Part shown: in pieces, positions 1 through 6,613 of the stretch
How the letters are laid out: every line of letters begins with the position of its first letter
How positions within the stretch are numbered: position 1 is the first letter of the stretch
Assembly: GCA_028822125.1 (NCBI GenBank)
Contig: JAPKEK010000041.1
Span: forward strand, 1-10,199
DNA from: Pseudomonadales bacterium
GTDB lineage: Bacteria; Pseudomonadota; Gammaproteobacteria; Pseudomonadales; Azotimanducaceae
Direction: 5' to 3'
DNA length: 10,199 bases
Translations under genes and position numbers: made by a program
The notes under the pieces: generated by a model
Told to the model about the DNA's origin: nothing
The model's input: only the letters and a program-made list of their open reading frames with translations
The model's database searches: none

Positions 1-941
1 CCTCGAATGAGTTGCACTACGTCATCCAGCCGCCAGCCAATGACATTAATCATTTCGCCATCAATGCCCTGGCCAACACTGGTGATGAAATCATTGGGCT
101 TTAGCTGCTTGCCTTTATCGGCCGGACCTGCCGGCACCAGGGAGACGACCTTTGTGTGCTCGTCTTCTACTTGCAGAACGGCACCAATACCCTCCAGCGA
201 AAGGCTCATATTAATGTTGAAATTCTCTGATGTGGTGGGTGAAAAGTACTGGGTATGGGGATCATAAGTCTTGGTGAAGGCGTTCATGAACAACTGATAG
301 ACATCTTCACTGCGAATTTGCCGGCTTCGTTTGAGTCGATTTTGGTAGCGTTTAACTAACAGTTCAGCGATGGATTCGCTTTTTTTATCGGCCAGCCGCA
401 GGTTCAATATGTCATTCTTGACACGCCTGCGCCAGAGATCGTCGAGTTCTTCCTCGGATGCGGCCCAGGGGGCTTCTTTGCGGTCAAGTTCCAGTGTTTC
501 GTGTTCTTCAAAATTGAATTGATCCGTTCCGGCTTGCAGCAGGGCAATGGTCTTTTCCAATCGCTTGATGACTTTCTGATGATAGCGGTTAAATATAGTG
601 AAGGCGGGCTGAACATCACCACGTCTCAAGGCGTTGTCCAGCTCAAGTCGAAATACCGAAAACTCCTCAATGTCTTTTGCCAGCAGGTAACTCTTGCTGG
701 GGTCAATATCCCTGAGGTAGCTGCTTAATACCATTTCCGAGATGTCATCATCGAGAACAGTCCTGACATAGTGGCGTTGATTCAGCGCAGCAACAATATT
801 TCTTGTTGTCTCTTTGTAATCAGCCTTTGGGACCAGAGGCATAAAGGCAGGTTCTGAATCTTCAGTGATATTGGCTAGGCTGTTAATGCAGAAAAGCATG
901 CCCAGCAGGGCCGTTTTTAGCTTTGGTATACGATATTTCAT
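1..941 (-). CDS. prc: Carboxy-terminal (tail-specific) processing protease Prc, N-terminal part
   Basis: Periplasmic serine protease that degrades or trims proteins from their C-termini, including envelope proteins. I translated the minus strand from the ATG at 941 and it stays open for 313 codons to the left edge, so the 3' part is missing. Residues 1 to about 22 form a signal peptide (basic start, then a hydrophobic run ending in NSLA). The following helical domain matches the N-terminal region of E. coli Prc closely, including the stretch ELDRKEAPW, the DLWRRRVKNDIL region and DPHTQYFSP. A PDZ domain begins near residue 245 (MSLSLEGIGAVLQVEDEH) and runs to the edge, where IGWRLDDVVQLI is nearly identical to the E. 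coli sequence. E. coli Prc is about 680 residues, so a little under half is present; the catalytic Ser/Lys dyad lies outside. A weak AAGAG precedes the ATG. Identity is very likely. Confidence 0.95.
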   Translation of the reverse strand, partial: MKYRIPKLKTALLGMLFCINSLANITEDSEPAFMPLVPKADYKETTRNIVAALNQRHYVRTVLDDDISEMVLSSYLRDIDPSKSYLLAKDIEEFSVFRLELDNALRRGDVQPAFTIFNRYHQKVIKRLEKTIALLQAGTDQFNFEEHETLELDRKEAPWAASEEELDDLWRRRVKNDILNLRLADKKSESIAELLVKRYQNRLKRSRQIRSEDVYQLFMNAFTKTYDPHTQYFSPTTSENFNINMSLSLEGIGAVLQVEDEHTKVVSLVPAGPADKGKQLKPNDFITSVGQGIDGEMINVIGWRLDDVVQLIR

Positions 942-983
942 TGGTCGCTCTTGTTTACTCTGGTTACACCTATAGTCCTGCGT

Positions 984-1013
984 ATAAAACATGATTTTCA
1001 GGATATTGCTCAA
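984..1013 (-). promoter_or_regulatory. Possible prc promoter
   Basis: On the minus strand, TTGAGC (1013-1008) is followed after 18 bases by TTTTAT (989-984), about 43 bases upstream of the prc ATG. Each hexamer matches the sigma-70 consensus at about four of six bases. The position in the 258-base divergent gap suits prc, but the match is weak and this is only a candidate. Confidence 0.3.
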
Positions 1014-1199
1014 CTATTGTGACAGGAATAGTTTGCGACGATGTTAGCTGGGAATCAAGTGTAAAGGGCACCAGTGGATTATCTGTAATTAACGCTGTAC
1101 TGAGGACAAGCTCGCTAAAACTAATTAAAGGAGCATCAGGTTCCATACGGTTTTGCTTTTGTGTGGCATACTGTTCTTTTTATATGCGAGCCCCGCCTC

Positions 1200-1913
1200 A
1201 TGACAAGATATCTGTTTCTTATCTTCTTCAGTTTTACCTATTCCCTGGTTGCTGCAGAATCCACCGATCCGGCCGTTGAGCAGCCTAGCGACGCAAGCCT
1301 CGCAACTGAAAGAGGTTATTTCTTCGGTTACTCCTTTGGCAATATGCTAAAACAGGGCGGTAATCCTGACGTTGATTTGAGTGCGTTATTAAAGGGCATG
1401 AAAGACGCGCTGGCTGAGTCCCAACCGGCGATGAGCTCTGAGCAGCAAGCGGCTGTCATCGATATAATAAAGGAGCGCCAGGCGGCGATTCAACTGGCGC
1501 AGGAGGAGATGGCAGATAGCCAGGGTCAGCGTAATATTGACCAGGAGGCCACTTTTCTGGCTGAAAATGGTGCTAGAGAAGGGGTTATAACAACAGCAAG
1601 TGGTTTGCAGATTGAGATGCTTGAGGATGGTCAAGGCAAATCACCTAAGCTTTCGGACACAGTGGTGGTACATTATGAGGGAAAACTCCTCGATGGGACC
1701 GTCTTTGATAGCTCTATTGCCCGTGACGAACCGGCAGAATTCGGCCTGCAGCAGGTTATTTCAGGCTGGACTGAAGGCCTGCAATTGATGAAAACCGGTG
1801 GCAAGGCGATACTATTTGTACCTTCAAAGCTCGCTTATGGGCCAGCAGGTTCACGTAATATTCCACCGAGTGCATTGCTGATATTTGAGGTGCAACTGCT
1901 TTCCGTGAAGTGA
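1200..1913 (+). CDS. Exported FKBP-type peptidyl-prolyl isomerase (FkpA/Mip type)
   Basis: Peptidyl-prolyl cis-trans isomerase expected to act as a folding helper in the periplasm. From the ATG at 1200 the product has 237 residues. Residues 1-19 are a clean signal peptide (TRYLFLIFFSF core, probable cleavage after VAA). Residues about 34-115 match the FKBP N-terminal dimerisation domain (RGYFFGYSFGNMLKQ, then VDLSALLKGMKDAL and a long Gln/Ala/Glu-rich helix). Residues 142-237 are the FKBP catalytic domain, with the usual pocket residues present: Y159, F169-D170, V186-I187, W190, Y213, I221 and F229. An in-frame GTG at 1161 would add 13 residues that spoil the signal peptide, so I prefer 1200, although the ribosome site before it is poor. 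It diverges from prc. The exact subfamily symbol (fkpA, fklB, mip) cannot be decided from sequence alone. Confidence 0.92.
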   Translation: MTRYLFLIFFSFTYSLVAAESTDPAVEQPSDASLATERGYFFGYSFGNMLKQGGNPDVDLSALLKGMKDALAESQPAMSSEQQAAVIDIIKERQAAIQLAQEEMADSQGQRNIDQEATFLAENGAREGVITTASGLQIEMLEDGQGKSPKLSDTVVVHYEGKLLDGTVFDSSIARDEPAEFGLQQVISGWTEGLQLMKTGGKAILFVPSKLAYGPAGSRNIPPSALLIFEVQLLSVK

Positions 1914-1961
1914 TTAAAGCAGCCGTCAAAGGACGCTATGCACGTTGGTTAGCCAGCGCCT

Positions 1962-1983
1962 TCAGGGTTCTATGAAACCCTGA
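1962..1983. other. 8-bp stem-loop after the FKBP gene
   Basis: TCAGGGTT (1962-1969) and AACCCTGA (1976-1983) form a perfect 8-bp stem with a 6-base loop, 48 bases after the FKBP stop codon. No T-run follows on either strand, so it is not a standard intrinsic terminator. It may protect the 3' end of the FKBP mRNA or contribute to termination by another route. Confidence 0.4.
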
Positions 1984-2060
1984 TCACACAATATGCAGGC
2001 GTGTTTACCAGGTTTGTTCCAGTGATGTTGCAGCAGCGCTGTTATGGAAAGGAGATAGCA

Positions 2061-2312
2061 ATGATCAGGTTATTATCTACGGTTTTTTTTGCCAGTGCGT
2101 TTATCTGGGTTGCCGTCAGGTTCTTTGATGTCGACATTGAGGTAATGAAAGTCCTTTTCGTCTATTCTTTGATTTTTGTTGTGCTGTTAATGCTGACCGG
2201 GCTGGTTTTCAGTCCGGTCCTTGGTTTTTTCAGACGCCCCAGGAAGTCCAGTTTGCTGGTGAAGGCACCGGCCAAACCATCTTTCTGGGATAAAATCAGT
2301 CGAGTTCTCTGA
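2061..2312 (+). CDS. Small two-helix membrane protein, unknown function
   Basis: An 83-residue protein I do not recognise. The ATG at 2061 follows a strong ribosome site (AAAGGAG at 2048-2054, spacing about 6), which decides the start over an upstream in-frame ATG at 2001. Residues about 3-22 (LLSTVFFASAFIWVAVRFF) and about 29-55 (a longer run around FVYSLIFVVLLMLTGLVF) are predicted membrane helices. The C-terminal tail is basic (FFRRPRKSS, then KAPAKPSFWDK) and should lie in the cytoplasm by the positive-inside rule. The two helices are separated only by a short acidic loop (DVDIE). The gene follows the FKBP gene in the same direction with a 147-base gap, and its last 17 bases overlap the convergent lepB end. 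It is probably a real gene because of the ribosome site and the coherent membrane topology; no function can be assigned. Confidence 0.75.
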   Translation: MIRLLSTVFFASAFIWVAVRFFDVDIEVMKVLFVYSLIFVVLLMLTGLVFSPVLGFFRRPRKSSLLVKAPAKPSFWDKISRVL

Positions 2313-2976
2313 GGAAACGATCTCTTCGTGGCAGATAGAAATCGTCATAGTCCACTGAAAAAGCGATCGTGTGGGCTCGTCCTGTAATCTGGTCTCGGGT
2401 AACGAGGCCAATTTTCCGGGAATCTCGACTGTTGTCACGGTTATCGCCCAGCATCAGGTATCGGCTCAGGGGTATTTCCAGGGGGCCAAAACTGTTGTAT
2501 TCGTTAGGCTCTGAGGCTCTGAGCATGACAGGGTGGCCTGTATCGCCAATAGACTCATAGAAGAAATGGTGTTTTCGTCTTTGCACAGCATCCAGCTGGC
2601 TTACAATATCTTCGCTAAGTTGCAAGTAACTTGCTGGCTCGTGATTGATGAATAACTGGTTGTTGCGCATCACCACGATATCACCGGGTATACCGATCAC
2701 TCGCTTGATCAGGAGTTTGCCGTCTTCGGGTGAATAAAATGTAACTATTTCACCTCGGCTAGGATCGCTCCATTGCGTCAGGTGGAGGGTGGTGAACGGC
2801 ACTTTCAGATCGTAGGCCAGTTTATTGACCACAACCCTGTCGCCTTCGAGAATGGTTGGTTTCATTGACCCGGTTGGCACCTGATTCCAATCGGCAATAG
2901 CAGACCGGAAAAGGATCATGATGGCTATGAAAATGATCAATCCGCGCCACTCTTTCCAGAAACTGATTAATTTCAC
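2296..2976 (-). CDS. lepB: Signal peptidase I (S26 family), short single-anchor form
   Basis: Inner-membrane serine protease that removes signal peptides from exported proteins on the periplasmic side. The 226-residue product has one N-terminal membrane anchor (about residues 11-27) followed by the S26 catalytic domain. The nucleophile is S37 in PTGSMKPT and the general base is K91 in LLIKRVIG. The conserved GDNRDNSRDSR box is at residues 177-187. E. coli LepB has about 324 residues and two anchors, so this is a compact version. The start is a GTG at 2976 with no good ribosome site; the frame is closed upstream by a stop at 3001-3003 and no ATG lies between. It is not next to lepA or rnc as the housekeeping lepB usually is, so it may be a second copy. 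Its 3' end overlaps the convergent membrane-protein gene by 17 bp. Confidence 0.93.
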   Translation of the reverse strand: MKLISFWKEWRGLIIFIAIMILFRSAIADWNQVPTGSMKPTILEGDRVVVNKLAYDLKVPFTTLHLTQWSDPSRGEIVTFYSPEDGKLLIKRVIGIPGDIVVMRNNQLFINHEPASYLQLSEDIVSQLDAVQRRKHHFFYESIGDTGHPVMLRASEPNEYNSFGPLEIPLSRYLMLGDNRDNSRDSRKIGLVTRDQITGRAHTIAFSVDYDDFYLPRRDRFLRELD

Positions 2977-3165
2977 CTTTTGAAAACGCCCAAATCCTGA
3001 TTATTGGTGCAGTTTAACCTGTTATCCTGATAATGTCAGAGGCCTTATCGGTGTGTTGAAATTAACGTTAGAAATTACAATTTTTGAATGAAGCAAATGC
3101 AAACAGCCAAGCTCAGGGTACCGAGACGCTATTCAGGGTGATAAAGGCCAAGGAGAAAACAGAAA

Positions 3166-3954
3166 ATGCAAGTTAGAACTGCTGATGGCGTGGATCTGTA
3201 CTATGAAACCTATGGCCAGGGCCCAGCGCTGGTCTTTGCTCATGGCGCAGGCGGAAACAGTGCTAGCTGGTATCAGCAGGTCCCGTTTTTCAGCCGGAAC
3301 TACACCACCCTGGTTTTTGATCATCGGGGATTCGGTAGGTCTAAATTCAGCGAGGATGAATTCAGCTCGCATTTCTTTGCAGAAGACCTGAAGGTTATCC
3401 TGGATCATGCCGGTATTGATGAAGCAGTCTTGGTTTGCCAGTCCATGGGTGGGTGGACCGGAATCAATTTTGCCCTGGCTAATCCGCAACAGGTAAAAGC
3501 GCTGGTAATGTCTCACACTATTGGGGCAATCAGCAGCCCGGAAATAACCGCTGCCATGCGAAAGGCGGCTCTGGATCGAGAACCCGTCGCTGATCCTTTC
3601 GGTAGTTGGGCGCTGTCATCCGAATTACCCGGCCGTGACCCGGTTAAAGCCTTTCTTTATCAACAGATAGGCGGGTTCAATACTGAAATTAATTTGGAGA
3701 AAATTCTCACGGGTAAGGGCAGCGTGCTCGACAGGGCGAGGCCGGAGCAACTAGCTGAACTGACCCTGCCTGTTTTATTCGTCACCAGTGAGCAGGATCA
3801 GTTGATCCCCGCATCGGCAGTTCATCTTGCTGCACAATTATTGAAAAATGCCAGGGTCGAACATTTTGACCAGGTAGGTCATTCATCGTATTTTGAATGC
3901 GCGGATGAATTTAATGCCCTGGTATTGCGTTTTCTAGATGAACAGAACCGTTAA
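3166..3954 (+). CDS. Alpha/beta hydrolase
   Basis: A 262-residue serine hydrolase of the alpha/beta fold, probably cytoplasmic because no signal peptide is seen. The oxyanion-hole motif HGAGG is at residues 26-30, the strand and turn FDHRGFGRS follow at 51-59, the nucleophile elbow is CQSMGG with S93, and the acid and base are D211 (SEQDQLIP) and H239 (VGHSSYFE). The triad is complete and in the usual order and spacing. The elbow has Cys where the GxSxG pattern has the first Gly; this is still a small residue and is tolerated in the superfamily. The start is supported by AAGGAG at 3150-3155, ten bases before the ATG. Homologs include esterases, enol-lactone hydrolases and haloperoxidase-like proteins; the substrate cannot be told from sequence. 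It diverges from lepB and stands alone. Confidence 0.9.
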   Translation: MQVRTADGVDLYYETYGQGPALVFAHGAGGNSASWYQQVPFFSRNYTTLVFDHRGFGRSKFSEDEFSSHFFAEDLKVILDHAGIDEAVLVCQSMGGWTGINFALANPQQVKALVMSHTIGAISSPEITAAMRKAALDREPVADPFGSWALSSELPGRDPVKAFLYQQIGGFNTEINLEKILTGKGSVLDRARPEQLAELTLPVLFVTSEQDQLIPASAVHLAAQLLKNARVEHFDQVGHSSYFECADEFNALVLRFLDEQNR

Positions 3955-4095
3955 GCACTGCATGTGCTGGTTTGCTGAACAGGCTTAGATCATCGTTGTT
4001 AGCGCCAGGTTCGCTGGTTTCAACCGTTCGCTCCAGCCCGGGGCATGCCGGAATTGGCTGGTTCAAGTGCTGCCTACCAGGAATAATAATGTCGT

Positions 4096-4127
4096 GGTCG
4101 TAGAGTAGTTTAAATCCAGCTACGACC
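4096..4127. repeat. Inverted repeat, 8-bp arms
   Basis: GGTCGTAG (4096-4103) and CTACGACC (4120-4127) are perfect complements separated by 16 bases. It could be an mRNA hairpin or a protein-binding site. There is no T-run, so a terminator is unlikely. Confidence 0.5.
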
Positions 4128-4150
4128 GGGCAGGTAGGCAAGGATACGGC

Positions 4151-4165
4151 ATCGCGCGGCGCGAT
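4151..4165. repeat. Palindrome just upstream of the first transglutaminase pseudogene
   Basis: ATCGCGC, a central G, then GCGCGAT form an interrupted palindrome 20 bases before the ATG at 4185. Its position suits an operator or an mRNA hairpin in the leader. The sequence TTGTTTAG after it is too poor in T for a confident terminator. Confidence 0.45.
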
Positions 4166-4184
4166 TGTTTAGGGGCGGGCGTTA

Positions 4185-5024
4185 ATGATAGCGTCGCCTG
4201 GTTATGATCATAAATTTGACCATAGAGGCACCACTTTGGATTTAACAGTTCGGTGTCAGCTGGAGTTCTTTTTCGAAATTGCAACGCCGGTCATATTAAG
4301 ATTCAAGCCACAGTCAGGGGATGCCCAGCGCATCAGCCAACTGGCATTGTCTTTTGAGCCTGAGCTTCGAGTTGATGAATTTAAGGATTCGTTTGCGAAT
4401 ATCTGTGACAGAGTTGTTTTACCCCCTGAACCGGTTCGTATTACGCTGCATACGCAGGCCTCGGTGGCGGGGCTGTTGGACACCAATCCGGCGGCGGGAT
4501 TTGTTAAAATACAAGATCTACCGGTCAGTCAGCTGCCTTTCTTGCTACCATCCCGGTATTGTGAATCAGATCGGCTTGGGCACTTTGCAGCGGATCTGGT
4601 CAGGGGCATGACACCCGGATACCTTCAGGTGAATAGGGTTTGTGACTGGATCCGGGGAAATCTGCCTTATACACCTGGGTGCAGTGTGCAGCCTTTATCA
4701 GCGCTGGAAGTCAGGTAGCAGGGCAGCGGTGTTTGCCGGGACCTTGCGCACCTGGCTATTGCCCTGGTGAGAAGCTTGAGTATTCCCGCACGGTTTGTGG
4801 TGGGGTATTTATGCGGCCTGGTGCCTCAGGATATGCATGCCTGGTTAGAAGTTTTTGTAGGCGGGCGCTGGTATGCATTTGATCCAAGCCAGAACTCGAC
4901 TCGAGGCGGTCGGGTGGTGGTTGCCTACGGCCGTGATGCTGCTGATGTGGCCATTACTGATCAGTTCGGGCCTTTACCTCGATTGAGCACCATGAGCGTT
5001 GATGTAAGGCAGTTACTCAGCTAA
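4185..5024 (+). pseudogene. Transglutaminase-like protein, interrupted by one in-frame TAG
   Basis: Transglutaminase-like (papain-fold) protein of the bacterial family that has an N-terminal beta domain followed by the Cys-His-Asp core. One frame reads across the whole region, broken only by TAG at 4716-4718 (codon 178). Before the stop, LTVRCQLEFFFEIATPVIL and LPSRYCESDRL match the family N-terminal half. After it, QGSGVCRDLAHLAIAL carries the catalytic Cys (codon 4734-4736), QDMHAWLEV the His and WYAFDPSQN the Asp, ending in GRDAADVAITDQFGP, which is strongly conserved. The stop sits at a variable position with no indel, so the ancestral codon was probably CAG. Every catalytic residue lies after it. 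A restart at the GTG at 4767 would miss the Cys. The true start may be the TTG at 4236 (AGAGG before it), which aligns better with family N-termini. A sequencing error or readthrough is possible. Confidence 0.85.
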
Positions 5025-5823
5025 ATCAACCTTCACTATGACTTCCATCTCCGAGGTTACTTCAGACTCAGCTACATAGGACCCTGAAACGGGCGATATT
5101 GAATTTGGAGTCAATGCGGTTGCCACGGCAACGTGCTTGGCCGAGGTCATGCTGTTGGTTGTTGGGTCAAAACCGACCTAGCCAGCTCCAGGAAGATAAA
5201 TCTCGGCCCAGGCAGAGGTTGCACCTTTTTCTGAGCGATTAACGCTGTTGCTAAGATAGTCACTGACAAACCGCGCTGCAAAGCCCAACTCACGGGCCAC
5301 ACAGATAAAAAACCAGGCCAGATCACTGCAACTGCCAGAGCCCAGTTACAGTGTTTCGCTGATCGACTGAACGCCTTGTTCGATCCCACTTGATATTGAG
5401 TTTCCCTGCCGACAATGGCGCAAAGGGGCTCCAGTACGCTGATACAACGGCTGCCGGCCAGGTTATCATGCTGCACCAGCCAGGATTGCAGTTCGTTGCC
5501 GCCAGATTGCTCGAATAAGAGAAAAGGCTTGAGGGCTATTTTTTCTGCATCGGTATAACAGATGGGGTTGTTCATGCGCTTATCGGAAATGCGCTGGTAA
5601 TTTGCAGTGAATCGCTGTGCTCATTAAAAGTGGCCATGGCAACGCTGTTACCCAGTTCATCCCTGAACCAGTTAAGTTCTGCGTGCGGTTTGATAGATAA
5701 TATTGAGCAGCTGATTCTCACATCATGGCCGTCTCAGGGCCTGAGATACAGCTTATGAGGTTTTAACAGGACTGGCCTGCTGAAACGATACAGTGTGCTG
5801 TGAAAGGTATTAATTTTCTGCAC
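5013..5823 (-). pseudogene. Transglutaminase-like protein, heavily degraded
   Basis: A second transglutaminase-like gene, of the related subfamily with a longer beta domain, facing the first. It starts at GTG 5823 with LYRFSRPVLLKPHKLYLRP, then TGA at 5736-5734 where relatives have RPRDGHD. The frame resumes as DGHD and ELNWFRDELGNSVAMATF, shifts near 5575-5585 into NPICYTDAEKIALKPFL, and shifts again near 5385 into IEQGVQSISETL. There TAA (5348-5346) precedes LGSGSCSDLAW, which holds the catalytic Cys. ARELGFAARFVSDYL follows. The catalytic His position reads TSAWAEIY, so His has become Ser, and PGAGW is broken by TAG at 5180-5178. FDPTTN keeps the Asp. The end (PVSGSYVAESEV, stop at 5015-5013) is recognisable. 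Five truncating lesions rule out a working enzyme. The GTG abuts the TGA of the small gene upstream, suggesting former co-transcription with bfr. Confidence 0.88.
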
Positions 5824-6027
5824 TCAGGACCTGCCGCTGTCTGGACATGACTGATATTGACTGAGTAGTTCAGAGGTATCTTTACCGTCCTGGCTGCGGA
5901 TTGCCAGCAGGCCTTTAATATGACTTTCTACAAGGTCATTAACAGATTTATAATTCATCAGTGTCAATCCGTTCTGTTCAAGCACAATCTGGCCGTCTTT
6001 GCTGCGATAGTAGAGCCGAGAGGCCAC
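5824..6027 (-). CDS. Small protein of unknown function downstream of bfr
   Basis: A 67-residue reading frame I do not recognise. It fills the space between bfr and the second transglutaminase pseudogene on the same strand. The GTG at 6027 lies one base after the bfr stop (TAAGGTG), with GGAA just upstream as a possible ribosome site, so translation could be coupled to bfr. An alternative ATG at 6075 would give 83 residues and overlap bfr. The product is soluble and reads like protein (RLYYRSKDGQIVLEQNG, then NDLVESHIKGLLAIRSQDG), with one Cys near the end and no signal peptide, helix pair or metal motif. Its TGA is directly followed, in the same frame, by the GTG of the pseudogene. Tight packing and the natural composition argue for a gene; lack of recognition and the decayed neighbour leave open that it is spurious or a remnant. 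Confidence 0.5.
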   Translation of the reverse strand: MASRLYYRSKDGQIVLEQNGLTLMNYKSVNDLVESHIKGLLAIRSQDGKDTSELLSQYQSCPDSGRS

Positions 6028-6028
6028 C

Positions 6029-6499
6029 TTATTCCGATTGTGACTGCAGATAGTTCTGGAGACCGACTTTGCCAATCAGATCCAATTGAGTCTCAAGCCA
6101 ATCCACATGTTCTTCTTCTGCTGCCAGGATTTTTGCAAAGAGGTCCCGACTGACAAAGTCGCCCTGATTTTCGCAGGCCTGTATTGCCTCTCTCAGGTCG
6201 GGCAGGGCTATGAACTCAAGTTGCAGGTCGCATTCGAGCATTTCCTGAATAGTTTCTCCTATCCGTAGCTTCCCTAGATCTTGAAGGTTGGGCAGCCCTT
6301 CTAGAAACAGAATTCTTTCCATTACCCAGTCGGCGTGTTCCATTTCTTCAATAGATTCTGATTTTTCTTTCTTAGCCAGCCGGTTGAAACCCTGGTCCTC
6401 GAGGATTTTGGCATGCAGGAAATACTGATTAATTGCTGTTAGTTCATTCTTCAGGACCTGGTTCAAATGCTGAATGATTTCAGGATGTATGGCTTTCAT
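6029..6499 (-). CDS. bfr: Bacterioferritin
   Basis: Cytoplasmic iron-storage protein that forms a 24-subunit shell, oxidises Fe(II) and stores ferric mineral. The 156-residue product has the normal Bfr length. The start is the ATG at 6499, with AGGAG seven bases upstream; a longer frame beginning at 6538 is rejected. The ferroxidase ligands seen are E19, E52, H55, E95, E128 and H131, and M53 is the axial haem ligand, so the subunit should be both catalytic and haem-binding. RILFLEGLPNLQDLGKL and the ending GLQNYLQSQ are typical of the family and almost identical to E. coli. It diverges from bfd across 150 bases, the usual pairing: Bfd reduces the stored iron through the Bfr haem. A small unknown gene follows at once. 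Regulation may involve the Fur-like site in the gap. Confidence 0.97.
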   Translation of the reverse strand: MKAIHPEIIQHLNQVLKNELTAINQYFLHAKILEDQGFNRLAKKEKSESIEEMEHADWVMERILFLEGLPNLQDLGKLRIGETIQEMLECDLQLEFIALPDLREAIQACENQGDFVSRDLFAKILAAEEEHVDWLETQLDLIGKVGLQNYLQSQSE

Positions 6500-6613
6500 C
6501 GGTGACTCCTTGCCCTTGATCAGGCAATGATAACGCAAGTGATCTGCATGATCAGGATTATGGCAATAAATATTAAGTATCGAAGCATGGTCAGAATTTT
6601 ATCGTTTTAGTTG

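Larger units (their letters stand above)
3955..4184. other. Gap without a gene, carrying several inverted repeats
   Basis: No open frame in this 230-base stretch has a ribosome site or a recognisable product. Directly after the hydrolase stop, AGCAC/GTGCT (3954-3968) with an outer AACC/GGTT pair forms a bulged hairpin that could aid termination, though no long T-run follows. Two further inverted repeats are listed separately. An open minus-strand frame at 3911-4141 is not convincing. Confidence 0.5.

Noticed and set aside
404..622. Minus-strand 72-residue frame inside prc
   Set aside because: It lies wholly in another frame of the confidently assigned prc coding region.
3056..3081. TTGAAA and TACAAT as a promoter for the hydrolase
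   Set aside because: The hexamers are good but only 14 bases apart, too close for sigma-70. A poorer TGTTGA at 16 bases is possible but weak.
3421..3450. Non-canonical nucleophile elbow (CQSMGG) as a sign of an inactive hydrolase
   Set aside because: Cys is a small residue allowed at that position in the fold, and the Asp and His of the triad are present, so the enzyme is probably active.
3911..4141. Minus-strand open frame of 76 residues after the hydrolase gene
   Set aside because: It overlaps the end of the hydrolase in antisense, lacks a ribosome site and has a proline-rich, protein-unlike composition.
5147..5575. Minus-strand open frame of 142 residues
   Set aside because: Its first half is the middle frame of the degraded transglutaminase, and its second half runs out of frame over the catalytic region. 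It is a product of the frameshifts, not a gene.
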